NCBI RefSeq assembly: GCF_963678635.1
Contig: NC_087066.1
Span: 16,039,949-16,103,948, forward strand
Reading direction: 5' to 3'
DNA length: 64,000 nucleotides
DNA from: Symsagittifera roscoffensis
Lineage: Eukaryota; Xenacoelomorpha; Acoela; Convolutidae
Shown here piece after piece: positions 35,092 to 47,869 of this stretch. Under the pieces are notes generated by a model. That model ran no database searches. It saw nothing but the letters and a program-made list of their open reading frames with translations, and was not told where the DNA came from. The stretch's first letter is position 1, and each line of letters starts with the position of its first letter. The position numbers and the translations under genes were made by a program.

Positions 35092-38000
35092 TTTTATCGC
35101 CATAGTTGAAAAAAAAAATTAAAAGTTTTTTTGTGAAGCAATTTTTTGCATTCTAAGCTATCTCAGAGAAAACAGTAAGACCGGAAGAAGGATTTTGAAT
35201 AGTATTTTTCGCCAAGATCTCAAACATTTGCCAAGCTTCTGATACAAAAATTGTATGCCGCGTATCTCAAATGTGTGGTTATAAGCGTCGTAAAGACATT
35301 TTGAAGCTCGGTGGCAAAAAGTGCCTGGCTTTGGACGCTTCTTAGAAAAAACTTGATTTACAGAGAATTGAGAGGTCATAAAAAAGTAAATGACTGCTTG
35401 TTGATGTAATGTAAGAAAGCTTAGGCAGGCCAAAAGCAAGCATTTGCGATTAGCGACCGCTTGTTCCGCTGCACTTCCATTCGGTCAGAGTTTTATTGTG
35501 CGCGTAAATCTTTGTTCGACGGTAATTAATGCTATTCTGTTTTTGAAGTTAAAGTCTTGTTGACAAATCGTGGGATAATTGTCTTAATTGGGGAAGTTTG
35601 ACCCATGACATCATCTTTTTTGAGTCTGTCAATCAATAATGCATCAAATCATTACGTTGGAATGCTAAAAAAATTATTTTTCAGTTTTAATGCTAAAAAA
35701 TTGGTCTGCTAGGGGAATAAAAGCAGAAACAGACTATACGCAAATATTCCGTTCTCGAGGAATACGGAATTTTTATTCTCCTGATTGAGTTTTCTGAGCA
35801 GTTCTGATGAGCAAAATAAACGTATTCAACAAATTCTTAAACCACTTAGGAGGCCGATACTTTGCCGAAAATGAAATAGGTTTTTAAACTGTTTATTGTC
35901 ACTAAATTGATGGTTTATGAGTCTAGACTTCCTGATTACGCATTATTCTTGTAACTTGATCATCAATTGTGTGATCTTTTTAAAGGGCATAGGATTTAGT
36001 GGCATGAGGTCTTGCTTGGTATGGTATCTTTTGTGCTGACAAATGAAATGCAGAAGTATTAATTTGATTCAGTTTCTTTATAATTCGATAGCTACCTCAT
36101 CTTTAGTGTTTTATTGCTCCGTTTTTTGTTAGAAAGTGACGAAATATTTGTGCTCGGGGTGGTTTTTTCTCCGGACGTGTTTCGACTTTTTCAGCAGCAC
36201 ATCAATCGAAAAACACTGTTGTTTTGAGCTCAAAAAGAAAAAAGTTTTTTTTTTCACCTGTGACCTTTTTTGTAAAGTTAGGGGTTTAAAGATTAACAAT
36301 TTGGGACAATTTTAACCCGCCATTTAATTGGTGCTATTAACGCGCCAGTGGAGTTTAATCCGAATTAGAAATTGTTCCAAATTGGACTGGGCATGCTCTT
36401 TGATGTGTTTAATATTTTGCTTTATGCAAAATATATCACTTTGAACTTTACATAGCTCGTGAGGATGATTTTTAAATAACAAAACATAAAAAAATTGATT
36501 GCAATCGGCCACTAGACTTCTACCCCATAAATAATTTTCTTCACATGATGGTCAAAATAAGAATTGGTAAATTTTGGTTCAGTTCATAATCATTTCAGTT
36601 TTTTCGGCGTCTCCGGCATACGTGGCGTGGAGTTAAACTATACGCCAGCGACAGCAAAGATACCTGATTCGAATTTGACAGAACCTGTTTTTTTTTAAAC
36701 AGGAAATAATCCCTTTCAAAATTTTTTTTGACATATTTCTTAAAAATCTTTTCCGACTAAGCGGCTTCCTGGTTTTGTTTCGTAAATGGTTCGAAGCGCA
36801 TCTTCGTCTCTGTTTTTTTAAATTACTCCGTAGAAATAAAATGGCTGATTCGGCCACTTGACGTTTCGCAAAAAAATACATTCGGACGAAAAGAATTCGG
36901 GAAAAAAAGTATGGAATATATATGCTCGCGGTGGTTGTTTGTTCAGATCATTATCAAACAGATTTCTCTCGGAGGATCGATCCATGGATCTTCGTGGTCG
37001 CAGAGGGGGCGAGCTCATCACAAGATTATCCTGGCGTTTAGTTAGTTGTGACGTTCATAGACTAATGTGACTTAAGATTGCTGTGATACTTTGATCCTTA
37101 AAGTCAAATGCGCATTATTTAGGCGTGGTGAATCATCACACACTGTACAAAGTTGTTCTAGTTTCAATTGAAGCAGGCTATTTGGTCATATTTAATTCTT
37201 ACACGGTTGAAATTTTAACATTTAAAATTGTATAATATCAGACTTAAATTGGTAGTTTGTCAATGCTTTGTTTATCAAAAACTATACGAGACCAGTTAAA
37301 GAGCAGTCAGAATGATCACGGCTTTGCCCTGATACGAGCACTCTTGCTTTCTTTTCAGCACACTTTTTTTACTATCATTGCAATTTTTTTCCTTGTTATG
37401 CTATTATGATTTTTTTCGGGGGGAAGCCGAAAGAGGGCTGTATTTAGAATAGCTAACTTGTCACCATGTCAGTTAAAAAGTCATTTTCAACAAATTTCCA
37501 TCCGAAACAATTCAATTTGCTATACAGTGCAATCGTAACATTAGGGGCTTTACCATAATAGGATCAGTCTTGTTGTTCCTACTTTCCAGGAAAGTGACGG
37601 AATATTTGGGCTCTGGTGTTTTTTTATCCAGACAAATTTCAACTTCTCAACTAGCAATTTACCAATTTTTTTTCGTATCACCCAAATTTTTTCGTTGCCC
37701 GAGCTATTTTAAAGAAATTGCCCGAGATTATTTTTTGTTAAGTTATGGGGGCTTATGAATACTAGTTCGGTCAAACTGGGATAATTAACGTGCAACTTAT
37801 TTCGCGTTTAAAGCGTTAATGATTTGTTAATCCGTCTTAGAAATTGTTCTAAATTGAATTGCGGCTTGCTGTTTCTTCTGCTGTTTCAATTTTACATAAT
37901 ACTTTGCTGTATGTAAAATTGAATACTCAAATCTGTGTGTGGTGAGCGGGGGTGATTTTGAAAAATATGTTGGAAAATGAAAAATCTTTTGATTTTTTGA

Positions 38001-38999
38001 AACCTTCCATTTATTGTTCCAAAAGAGTATTTGCCCACTCGAGGGTCCTTTGATCTTGGTGGACCCGCAGACACATATATTAGCATGACACAAGGCTATT
38101 AAAACTGCTCGTTTTATAGCTTGATGCGGAAAGTAGCGCAAAAGATTTACGCATGCCGATTGATCCCACTCAACAAAATCATTTCCAGCTATATTAAGCA
38201 AGCTGACTGGTCTATCAATTCCATGCACAACTCAAATTTTAACACTTGAAATTTAATACTATCAGTCTAAATTTCGTATATTGTCTTTGTTTGGTTTAGC
38301 AAAACCTCAACGAGACCAGTTAAAGGGCCGTCTAAATTTTCGGTGTTTCGCTCTGATACGAGAATTTTTTGTTTTATTTAAACTCTGTTCAAACATTTTG
38401 CGCAATTTGTGGAGATCATTTTTCTTAAAGTTTGTTGGGCTACGAAAGAAGCTCGAGTTAATACAATTATGTCAGTGATCGACAAGTAGTTATGGCGTTA
38501 CTTTTGTTGACTAAGAAAGTCGAAAATGATCTTTTTTTTGGGGTGAAGTTTTGGACCCTAATTTCGCAAAATAAATCGAATCATTTTCTTTATGCTAAAC
38601 TTTTATGCTAAACCAATTTGAGAAAAACATTTATTAAAGGTAATATTCAGTTAATTCGTTTGATCTGGTTAATTCAAATCAGAATTTTTCTAAACTCCAA
38701 AAATAGCGTCGGAAATTCTATTTTGGTACCTAATTTTGCATGGAAAGGAACTATATTTAGAATAAATAATTGGTTTTTACGTTATCTCATATTTCAAATA
38801 AATGACATGTTTTCAGCATAAGGCGTAATTTTGACTGAGCTATCGAGCGCAACAATTAAAAAAGCTTAGATCAGATTGTCTATGATTCATTTACATGACC
38901 ATCGAATTTTTCTAGAATCTTTTTTGAAAAAATGCGCAACTATGTAATCAAAATGAAGTTGATTCAATTTCAAAACTAAATATAATCTGCCCACATTTT
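35092..38999. other. Repeat-rich region without a supported gene
   Basis: A diverged direct repeat is present: 37276 (tacgagaccagttaaagag, later ctgatacgag) and 38302 (aacgagaccagttaaaggg, later ctgatacgag), offset about 1.03 kb. A second pair is 36130 (gaaagtgacgaaatatttg) and 37588 (gaaagtgacggaatatttg), with 36360-36380 matching 37833-37860 (gaaattgttc(c/t)aaattg). Open frames on both strands have no recognisable domain. Confidence 0.45.
36497..36812 (+). repeat. SINE composite copy: leader, tRNA-like head, hairpin end
   Basis: Leader from 36497 (ttgcaatcggccactagac), tRNA-like head at about 36618-36690 (tggcgtggagtt, then tgattcgaattt), and the terminal hairpin remnant ttcgaagcgcatcttcgtct at about 36787. 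This gives the full 5'-to-3' module order in about 315 bp. Confidence 0.55.
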
Positions 39000-40450
39000 T
39001 TCAAGTTTTTTAACGAACGGATTCGGTCTATAAATTAACTTTAAATCTTTCACAAAGTTTCGTAGCTTGAATAACTTGCCTAAAACATTTCAAAAATCAC
39101 GGCTCGGTTTTTTGAAAAAAACTTGAAATATTGCACAGGCTGAATAGCTTGCTTAAGTAAAACCTGGATTTTTTCAAATAACCTGTAGATTTTCAAATTT
39201 TGACAGCTTTGATAGCTTGTTTACAAAAACTTAAAAAACCTTAAACTTCTACGAACCGATTCGGTCTATGAAGTAACTTGAATTAATGCATAGCTTGAAT
39301 AGCTCGCTCAAGAATATCTTGAAATTTTCATAGGTCGTTTCGGTCCTTGAAACGACTTGAATTTTTCTGAAACGTCATAGCTTGAATAGCTTGCTTATAA
39401 ACTTTTTGCTTGTTGCAAACCGATTTGTTCTATGACAGCATGAAGTAATTCTAAGTTTCATATTTTGAATAGCTCACTTAGAAAACTTAGATTTTGCAAA
39501 CCGATTTAGTCAATAAAACAGCTTGAATTGTTTTATAGTTTGAACAGCTCGCATAAGAAACACTTTATTTTTTATGGATCGATTCAGTTAATGAAAAAAC
39601 TTAGAATAATGCAAATTTTCGTAGCTTGAATAATTAGTTCGCCTAAGAAACACTTAATGTTGTTATGGACCGGTTAAGTTAATGAAATGATTTGGAATAA
39701 TTCAATTTATCATAGATTTAATAACTTGCTTAGGAAAAATTGAACTTTGTGCAAATTCATTCTCTCTATGAAACTATTTAAATATTTAAAATTTCATTTG
39801 AGAAAAAGGGGGAACTGTAAATTTTGCAAACCAATTTTCTCCATGAAACAACTTGGGTTTTTTTGAAGTTGCATAGCTTGAAATGCTTGCTGAGAAAAAC
39901 ATAAAGTTTTTGCAAACCAAATCAATCGAGAAATAACTTCAATTTTTTCAGTTTTGAAACATGTATAGCTGGCTTTCAGAAAAATGAATTTTTGAATGTA
40001 TGAAATATTTTAAACTATATCAAATTTTTGTCGCTTGAACGGCTCCATTAGAAAAATTCATTTTTTGAATTTCGATTCCCTATCAAAGAATTATATCGAA
40101 GTTTCAATGCTTCCCTAGAAAATTTTAAACGCTATGAAATAATTTAACATCTTGAATGGCGTGAAAAGATTGCTTAGAAGAACGCGAACCGATTCGGTCT
40201 ATAAATAATTTCATTTTTTTTCGGATTCATAACTTGAACAGCTTGGTCAAGAAAAACATGAAGTTTTCACGAACTAATTTGGTCTATAAAAAATTTGATC
40301 CATTTCAAATTTTCCTCGTTTAAATGGCTCCAATAGAAAATTTTTCTTTTTGCTATTCGTTTTCTTTCTTGAAATAACCTATTTCTTAGAGAAACTTGGA
40401 TTTTCTAAATGATTCTCTCTATGAAACAACATGAAATTTTTAGAAATTTT
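39000..40450 (+). repeat. ~85 bp minisatellite, roughly 16 diverged units
   Basis: The repeating theme is 'accgattcggtctatgaaa', 'aacttgaattttt', 'catagcttgaatagcttgc', 'ttaagaaaaacttgaa'. Units are strongest at 39000-39500 and decay towards 40450. Part of the array is copied again at 41967-42700 by the large duplication. Confidence 0.8.
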
Positions 40451-41966
40451 CAGTTTCACAGAGGTTGACATTTTAATGGGGTTCGCAAAAGTTTTGTCGA
40501 ACCTTAATTCGATTGCCGATTTTGTCTGCAGCGAAAAGTTGCCTAGAAAAGTATAAAACATGTCTTTACTTTTATTCAATATAGTCTTGTCCGAATATAT
40601 ATTTTCAAAGAACTGAATGTCTGAAAATAATTCTACAGTTGAAAGTTCTACAGTTGAAAGTTCAGTAGACAAATTTTGCTGCTAGGACGAAAAAAAGAAT
40701 GGTATATGCTCGAGCGTTTCCTTTTTAAAAGTCCGCATTAAAAAATGTATGCTATTTTTTCAGTTGTCATGCGGATTTTTTCCATTTCTCGGAAGGTCTA
40801 TACCCGGGCTTGACTCTGTCAGCAAAGAGTGAAAGCAGACTTTATTACTCGTCTGTTTTATTATTGAAAATCTAGTCTCAATGACCTGAAGTCAATAGCT
40901 CCCACCAACCAGTGAACCATTTCTGAGAATTGGTGCTCTCATGTTCACAAATCCAAGACTGGTCTTTGCACATGACACTGTGTTTGAACCAATGAAAAGT
41001 CAAAAAATCATCAGGGTTATAATAAGGAATTTTAGGGGTCCATCGGTGTCCAACTTTCAGCTGATAAGGTGCCCCACTTTCTTCATATCTCAGAACATCT
41101 GATTCATTACTGCGTTTCAGTCTACCAGTTCCGAAACCGATTTTTGTTATAATGTTAGTAGAACACTCAGGGGAAAAATATGACATGATATAGTTCAGAT
41201 GATTGTCGCCTTCAGAATAGTCCGTCAGTTTTGTTAAGTATTCCCTGGGAGTGAGCAAAGCGTCTCTATAACCATAAGTGAAGTAGTAGTAGTTTTGACC
41301 TTGTTTGCAACATGCAGTCATTTTGAGGATTTATCATTTCATGATGGTTTTTTGGTTTGTCATTGAAATTTACTTTTTTTCACCGTCACTTAAAACAGAA
41401 CTTTGACATAAAAAACATAGCACAATTGATTTATAATTTTTTGACGATGTTAAGTGGGTCTCTAATAGTTTTGACTTGTCAAAATGTCGACATGTTGCAC
41501 TGAATACGATCCTTTACAACATCCTTCTGCGGCGACGAAATAATTATGCTTTTTGTATATTGATCTGTACAAGATCTCATTTTCTATCAGAGCAAACTCC
41601 TTTAACCATCCGTAACTTTCAACCGGTTCAGCGTTTCTAATATTCAATTTAACAACCGGATTGTACCATAGTTCTACATTTTGCGCAGATTTATATAAGA
41701 GCAGACAATGTCAAACGCTTAATTTGTGTTTTCAACACTGGATAGAACGTTTGAGAAATATTGTTATTTAGTGGTGACATCTACTTGTCATTGGCGGTCG
41801 GCTTAATTTATGGATTTTTTGATAATCGTTGGTGACGTCAAGTCGTAGAGTTTTGTTTTAAGTATTTGACGGAGAGTCTGGGCTTCCCTAGACACTGAAC
41901 TTGATAATATGCAATATTTGACGGAGAGTCTGGGCTTCCCTAGACACTGAACTTGATAATATGCAC
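39707..41966. repeat. 2.26 kb tandem duplication, copy 1
   Basis: Matches 41967-44174 almost base for base, with an offset of 2260 (2261 after one extra T). The differences I noticed are one T-run indel (near 40214/42474) and one C/T change (near 40276/42537). At the junction a 51-bp block (tatttgacggagagtctggg...) is present one extra time (41914-41964). Confidence 0.95.
40878..41673 (-). CDS. Duplicated exons 2 and 3 of secreted gene A
   Basis: Exons 41673-41518 and 41299-40878 are identical in coding sequence to exons 2-3 of gene A, with the same splice sites. No second exon 1 (signal peptide) exists between them and gene A. They can only be used as alternative downstream exons of gene A, or they are non-functional. 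The phases would allow exon 1 to splice to either set. A minus-strand AATAAA lies about 20 bases after the stop (near 40857). Confidence 0.6.
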
Positions 41967-44174
41967 TTATCATAGATTTAATAACTTGCTTAGGAAAAAT
42001 TGAACTTTGTGCAAATTCATTCTCTCTATGAAACTATTTAAATATTTAAAATTTCATTTGAGAAAAAGGGGGAACTGTAAATTTTGCAAACCAATTTTCT
42101 CCATGAAACAACTTGGGTTTTTTTGAAGTTGCATAGCTTGAAATGCTTGCTGAGAAAAACATAAAGTTTTTGCAAACCAAATCAATCGAGAAATAACTTC
42201 AATTTTTTCAGTTTTGAAACATGTATAGCTGGCTTTCAGAAAAATGAATTTTTGAATGTATGAAATATTTTAAACTATATCAAATTTTTGTCGCTTGAAC
42301 GGCTCCATTAGAAAAATTCATTTTTTGAATTTCGATTCCCTATCAAAGAATTATATCGAAGTTTCAATGCTTCCCTAGAAAATTTTAAACGCTATGAAAT
42401 AATTTAACATCTTGAATGGCGTGAAAAGATTGCTTAGAAGAACGCGAACCGATTCGGTCTATAAATAATTTCATTTTTTTTTCGGATTCATAACTTGAAC
42501 AGCTTGGTCAAGAAAAACATGAAGTTTTCACGAACCAATTTGGTCTATAAAAAATTTGATCCATTTCAAATTTTCCTCGTTTAAATGGCTCCAATAGAAA
42601 ATTTTTCTTTTTGCTATTCGTTTTCTTTCTTGAAATAACCTATTTCTTAGAGAAACTTGGATTTTCTAAATGATTCTCTCTATGAAACAACATGAAATTT
42701 TTAGAAATTTTCAGTTTCACAGAGGTTGACATTTTAATGGGGTTCGCAAAAGTTTTGTCGAACCTTAATTCGATTGCCGATTTTGTCTGCAGCGAAAAGT
42801 TGCCTAGAAAAGTATAAAACATGTCTTTACTTTTATTCAATATAGTCTTGTCCGAATATATATTTTCAAAGAACTGAATGTCTGAAAATAATTCTACAGT
42901 TGAAAGTTCTACAGTTGAAAGTTCAGTAGACAAATTTTGCTGCTAGGACGAAAAAAAGAATGGTATATGCTCGAGCGTTTCCTTTTTAAAAGTCCGCATT
43001 AAAAAATGTATGCTATTTTTTCAGTTGTCATGCGGATTTTTTCCATTTCTCGGAAGGTCTATACCCGGGCTTGACTCTGTCAGCAAAGAGTGAAAGCAGA
43101 CTTTATTACTCGTCTGTTTTATTATTGAAAATCTAGTCTCAATGACCTGAAGTCAATAGCTCCCACCAACCAGTGAACCATTTCTGAGAATTGGTGCTCT
43201 CATGTTCACAAATCCAAGACTGGTCTTTGCACATGACACTGTGTTTGAACCAATGAAAAGTCAAAAAATCATCAGGGTTATAATAAGGAATTTTAGGGGT
43301 CCATCGGTGTCCAACTTTCAGCTGATAAGGTGCCCCACTTTCTTCATATCTCAGAACATCTGATTCATTACTGCGTTTCAGTCTACCAGTTCCGAAACCG
43401 ATTTTTGTTATAATGTTAGTAGAACACTCAGGGGAAAAATATGACATGATATAGTTCAGATGATTGTCGCCTTCAGAATAGTCCGTCAGTTTTGTTAAGT
43501 ATTCCCTGGGAGTGAGCAAAGCGTCTCTATAACCATAAGTGAAGTAGTAGTAGTTTTGACCTTGTTTGCAACATGCAGTCATTTTGAGGATTTATCATTT
43601 CATGATGGTTTTTTGGTTTGTCATTGAAATTTACTTTTTTTCACCGTCACTTAAAACAGAACTTTGACATAAAAAACATAGCACAATTGATTTATAATTT
43701 TTTGACGATGTTAAGTGGGTCTCTAATAGTTTTGACTTGTCAAAATGTCGACATGTTGCACTGAATACGATCCTTTACAACATCCTTCTGCGGCGACGAA
43801 ATAATTATGCTTTTTGTATATTGATCTGTACAAGATCTCATTTTCTATCAGAGCAAACTCCTTTAACCATCCGTAACTTTCAACCGGTTCAGCGTTTCTA
43901 ATATTCAATTTAACAACCGGATTGTACCATAGTTCTACATTTTGCGCAGATTTATATAAGAGCAGACAATGTCAAACGCTTAATTTGTGTTTTCAACACT
44001 GGATAGAACGTTTGAGAAATATTGTTATTTAGTGGTGACATCTACTTGTCATTGGCGGTCGGCTTAATTTATGGATTTTTTGATAATCGTTGGTGACGTC
44101 AAGTCGTAGAGTTTTGTTTTAAGTATTTGACGGAGAGTCTGGGCTTCCCTAGACACTGAACTTGATAATATGCA
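41967..44174. repeat. 2.26 kb tandem duplication, copy 2
   Basis: Second copy; ends at ttgataatatgca/aaac. Together with copy 1 it doubles exons 2 and 3 of the minus-strand secreted gene but not exon 1, which lies outside at 44699-44918. Confidence 0.95.
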
Positions 44175-44918
44175 AAACAAATGAAGTTAGAATGCAACTT
44201 GGCGGAAATGAACGAATTAGGCAGTAAACGAGCTGAATGAAACTAATTTTTCACTACATGCCTGCGTCTAAATTGATTTAAAATGATACAAATTATTGTA
44301 ACAAATGATAATCAAGTTTTCGGCCAACAAGTTCCTCTCAGTTAAGCGCCCTTGAATCTTGAATTCATTTACCAGCTGCAGTCAAAAGCCCTGCTTTTGA
44401 TTGCTAAAATAAACATCTGCTTTGCTGATTCAACTCAATTTCAGTTTTGCATATTCAGTTCAGTGTCTAGAGCAGCCTCGTTGTTGAGTTTAAAAAAGAA
44501 AATGAGAGCAATTGGATTGATATGCTGGAATTAAGTCGACTTTTTAATCGATTCCTACAAAAATTCTGGAAATTTTGTTTGTGTAACTTATATATTCAAT
44601 CCGACTCGCATTTAGTTTTTTTTTTGTATTGCAAAACAGCCTATCTGCCTGCCCTTATGTTGTTTCGACCTAATCATGATGTGATCAAAATAGTCTACCA
44701 TTATTTTCAGTAAAATACGCAAGTAAACAGTAATAGTCGCTGTATATGTTGCATAAAGCAGTTGGAGAGAAGTATTGATGGGGCAAATCCATAGGAATAA
44801 TAAACATCAATGAAGACCAATGTGGGGTAACGGTGGAGTTAACCACGATGTCATTAGCTTCCCCAAAGTAGATAACCGAACATGAAAAATGAATGAATAC
44901 GAAGAATTTCAAACGCAT
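43139..44918 (-). CDS. Secreted protein of unrecognised family, gene A (three exons)
   Basis: Exons on the minus strand: 44918-44699, 43934-43779, 43560-43139; phases agree and predict 265 aa. The model rests on comparison with the paralogue at 53.3-55.3 kb: same splice phases, and exon 2 is 156 nt in both. Residues 1-21 (MRLKFFVFIHFSCSVIYF...) are a signal peptide. Conserved blocks: WSSLMFIIPMDLP and CNIYSDYYCLLAYF (exon 1); NEILYRSIY and EGC (exon 2); NYYYFTYGYRDALLTPREYL, LTDYSEG, ECSTNIITKIGFGTG, GAPYQLKVG, FLTFHWFKH and CKDQSWIC (exon 3). Conserved paired cysteines suggest an extracellular disulfide-bonded protein. No known domain is recognised and no function is proposed. A second set of exons 2-3 lies downstream. 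Confidence 0.65.
44175..44698. other. Intron 1 of secreted gene A, remainder outside the duplication
   Basis: Non-coding AT-rich sequence between the duplication end and exon 1. No repeat or exon recognised. Confidence 0.4.
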
Positions 44919-44951
44919 TGTAGTCTCGTTATATTTTAAGTTATTAGCCAA

Positions 44952-46266
44952 ACTAGTTCTTTTCTGAAATTCGAATGAAAATTACCAAACTATAACTGAA
45001 TGGGCGTTTATGGAACAACAATGGTTATTAAGTAAAATCTATATAAATTACTTTAACCTTGCTTTTACTGTTTACCTTTCAGAATTGTTTAAACTACTCA
45101 ATCATCCAATGAAGAAGTGGTCGATGAGAGACACAGACTTGCTCCGCATTCTTTTATTAGTTGAGCGGTCGCGAAGTGGTTAAGTGATGTTCATATAGGT
45201 GCTGTACATGTTGACCTTAGCACCTAAATACAAAGTGAACGTTTAAGTCTTTCATGTTGCAGAAATTATGGATTTTATGGGTTTGCTATGTAAACAGCTC
45301 ATATGTTAACTTCATCAAGGCTCGGGCCTAAATCGTCTGTTTCGAACATTAGTCTGATTATCGTGGGTCGGATGTTCAAGGCCCACCATGATCCGTGCTG
45401 GTTGCTTGAGGGTGAGGCAAGATAACCCAGCCCAGAAAAAGAGCAGAAAACGGCATGTATATCTTAACCAAGGACACAACAGCGGTTCACCGTGAAGAGC
45501 TTAACAGCTCGTATGTTGGTTATTTCCCTTGTCTAATACCTTGTCGGATAAATCGTCTTATTAAACTCTCGGCTTTATAAATTTGTCTGTTTCGAAAAGA
45601 AGGTGTGAGTGATGGTTTTTGAAGGTGTGAGTCTTGCAATGACATCAGCCATTCCTCCTTTTCTTGTGGCGGAAAAGTCCCTTATCAGACGTGTTAGGGT
45701 ACGCATCCAGAAACAGCGTCTCACTTGTTTAGGTGGACAATGTGTATATAGGATACGCTTATTTAGTATTTAGGTGCGATTAGATTATTGTCTCCGCAAT
45801 CCCCTCGAGAGCTCTAAAGCAAACTCAAGGCTCGGTACGAAATAAATCCGAAAAAAAATTAAAGCAGCGAGCTTCAAAACACATTAAGCGAGACTGAACA
45901 AGGTGAAAAGTACTATGAAAGAAGCGGAACACACCCTGTGCACATAAAATTTGAGGCAGAGTTCTCATTGTGAGGCCAAATTGTGCATTTTGTGAACTAA
46001 GCGAATTCCGCTATACACCGATTCAGATTTGTTGCGGAAACCGGAACTTTGCTATTTTTATTTAATTTTCTTTGCTGTTTTGGATTCCACAAATAAATAT
46101 TTAATTACTGTACCGCTCAAAATTGCTCCAAAATGAGGCGACCGGACAGTTTGCGGAATCCTCAAATAAATAATAAGACATGTGTGTAGTAAAATTTTGA
46201 GCTGTTGCGGAATCCAGTTACACGTGTAGTAGCGTTTTTAATTATCCTTTTTATTTACGAGGTGGT
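44952..46266. other. No supported gene; possible SINE-like segment
   Basis: 45160-45560 has a box A-like stretch (gtcgcgaagtggttaagtg, 45167) and a T-arm-like stretch (gggtcggatgttcaaggccc, 45365) in GC-richer sequence, unlike the other SINE family here. Assignment is weak. Confidence 0.3.
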
Positions 46267-46267
46267 C

Positions 46268-46575
46268 ACCTGCAATTTCAATTCATGTCAAACACCCAAT
46301 TTCGATCTCAATTCCTGTCAAACACCAAGCCTCCATCTCAATTCATGTCAAACAGCCAACTTCGATCTCAATTCCTGACAATTTACACCCAACTTTGATC
46401 TGAATTCTTGCCAACTTATACCCAACTTCAATCTCAATTTCTGCCAAGATAAACGCAACTTCGATCTTAATTACCGCCAACTTACACCCAACTTCAATCT
46501 CAATTCATGTCAAACACCCAATTTCGATCTCAACTGCTGCCAACCTACACCCAAATTCGATCTCAATCACTGCTA
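46268..46575 (+). repeat. ~30-37 bp minisatellite, about 8-9 units
   Basis: The theme 'caatttcgatctcaattc' followed by 'ctgtcaaacaccc' or 'ctgccaacttacaccc' recurs through the interval with substitutions. Confidence 0.85.
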
Positions 46576-47174
46576 AACTGAAGAGTTTGAAGTAAACTAA
46601 CTCATCACTTCAATTCAACTGCTTACATTTAAATCATTTTGTTTGAATTTAGCCTATTTTCTTTTTTTTTCAAATTGGGAAACCAGAACAAATCAGAACA
46701 TAGTTTGATGATGCCACATTTCGGGAACTTTTGTATTTTTGAGTTTGTACTGCCAAAGTTGATTCAGCTACAGATGTTCAAGTTGTATTAATTTCTATCT
46801 GCAAGAAAAATCACTGAAGCAGCAATAGTTTATCTGAATTTTTTCTGAGCTGTCATTACATCTGTTGTTTATTTCCTCCCTAACCAGTTTTGACGGGCCG
46901 GCTTAGTTTTCAGACCATAACGATGTATACTGCATACTGGAAAAAGAACACAGCAAGTTAAATTACGGTTAAATTAGAAAGCTCTAATAAAAACTAACAG
47001 TAACAACAAACTGTAAACAATTCAAGTAGTTCATGCGACGGCATGAAAATATCAATTCGAAAGGGACTCGGCCATTTAATGTCGGAAAATTTCTCGGTAG
47101 TTATCCTCGATGGCAGATCTATCTCGGCATGCATTTAATTGGCATCGAATTGTGCTCATGAGGAAATCTTTGTG

Positions 47175-47869
47175 CTAGATGAACTTAAAACATTTGATTA
47201 GAGTATCCAGCTCACGTTCGTTTTTTGCTGGCAACAAATTCCTTTTTTTCCCGCAAAGAATCACAATATTGACATCCAAAAATCCCGAGCATATGGTGCT
47301 CGCCCAAAAACTTGGTAACAGCACACAGTGCGGATGATAAAGCAATTGCCTATCTGGTTGCTGGTGTAGCATGATCCAATATGAATCTTTGTTCTGCTTT
47401 TTCCTGATTAGGCCAACGCATCTTTTTATTGCAGAAAACGTCGCAAAAGTTTGACTAATTGTGGGAGTGACATCACTCAGATGTGTGATATCACTCAGAG
47501 CACGGAACTTTTTTTTCCAGCGCACACAAATTTCAGAATCAGACGCAACCGGGTAAACCCTGAATAGTTTTTCAGAATATCAGATGAAAGCGATAACTAT
47601 AAATACATAATTTTAGGATATTGGATGTGATTTAATAATGATTATTTACATTTTGATTACTTACATGATCATTTTACCTGCATTACACCACTGATGCATC
47701 GTGCAAACTTCAATGGTTTGTCGTTTTCTAACCATTCACAATACTCAAAGCGACTCAAAATTTTTTTCTCTATCTTTTTTGCTCCTTTTTTGGCCTCAAG
47801 CTTTAAAACTTTTTCTGTGGTTCTTGTTTTCTGAACATCATTAATCATAAATTTTGAAGTTGTCGGCAT
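47175..47869 (-). other. Two uncharacterised minus-strand open frames
   Basis: Open frames 47869-47669 (66 codons, lysine-rich, followed by a donor-like cag/gtaaaa) and 47525-47175 (116 codons, with Cys in PHCVLLPSF, STICSGF and VILCGKK). They might be exons of one gene, but their phases do not join cleanly with the splice sites I can see. No domain is recognised. Sequence composition is less AT-rich than the surroundings. Treat as hypothetical. Confidence 0.2.

Noticed and set aside
35158-35439. 93-codon minus-strand open frame with hydrophobic ends
   Set aside because: No conserved motif or splice context, and it lies just past the poly(A) signal of the opposite-strand gene.
37827-38228. 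133-codon minus-strand open frame with several Cys and Trp
   Set aside because: Overlaps a diverged non-coding repeat pair, has no signal peptide or recognisable domain, and no splice context.
40379-40672. 97-codon minus-strand frame beginning with a repeated STVEL motif, present twice
   Set aside because: Exists twice only because of the 2.26 kb duplication; it sits at the decayed end of the minisatellite downstream of gene A and has no paralogue near gene B.
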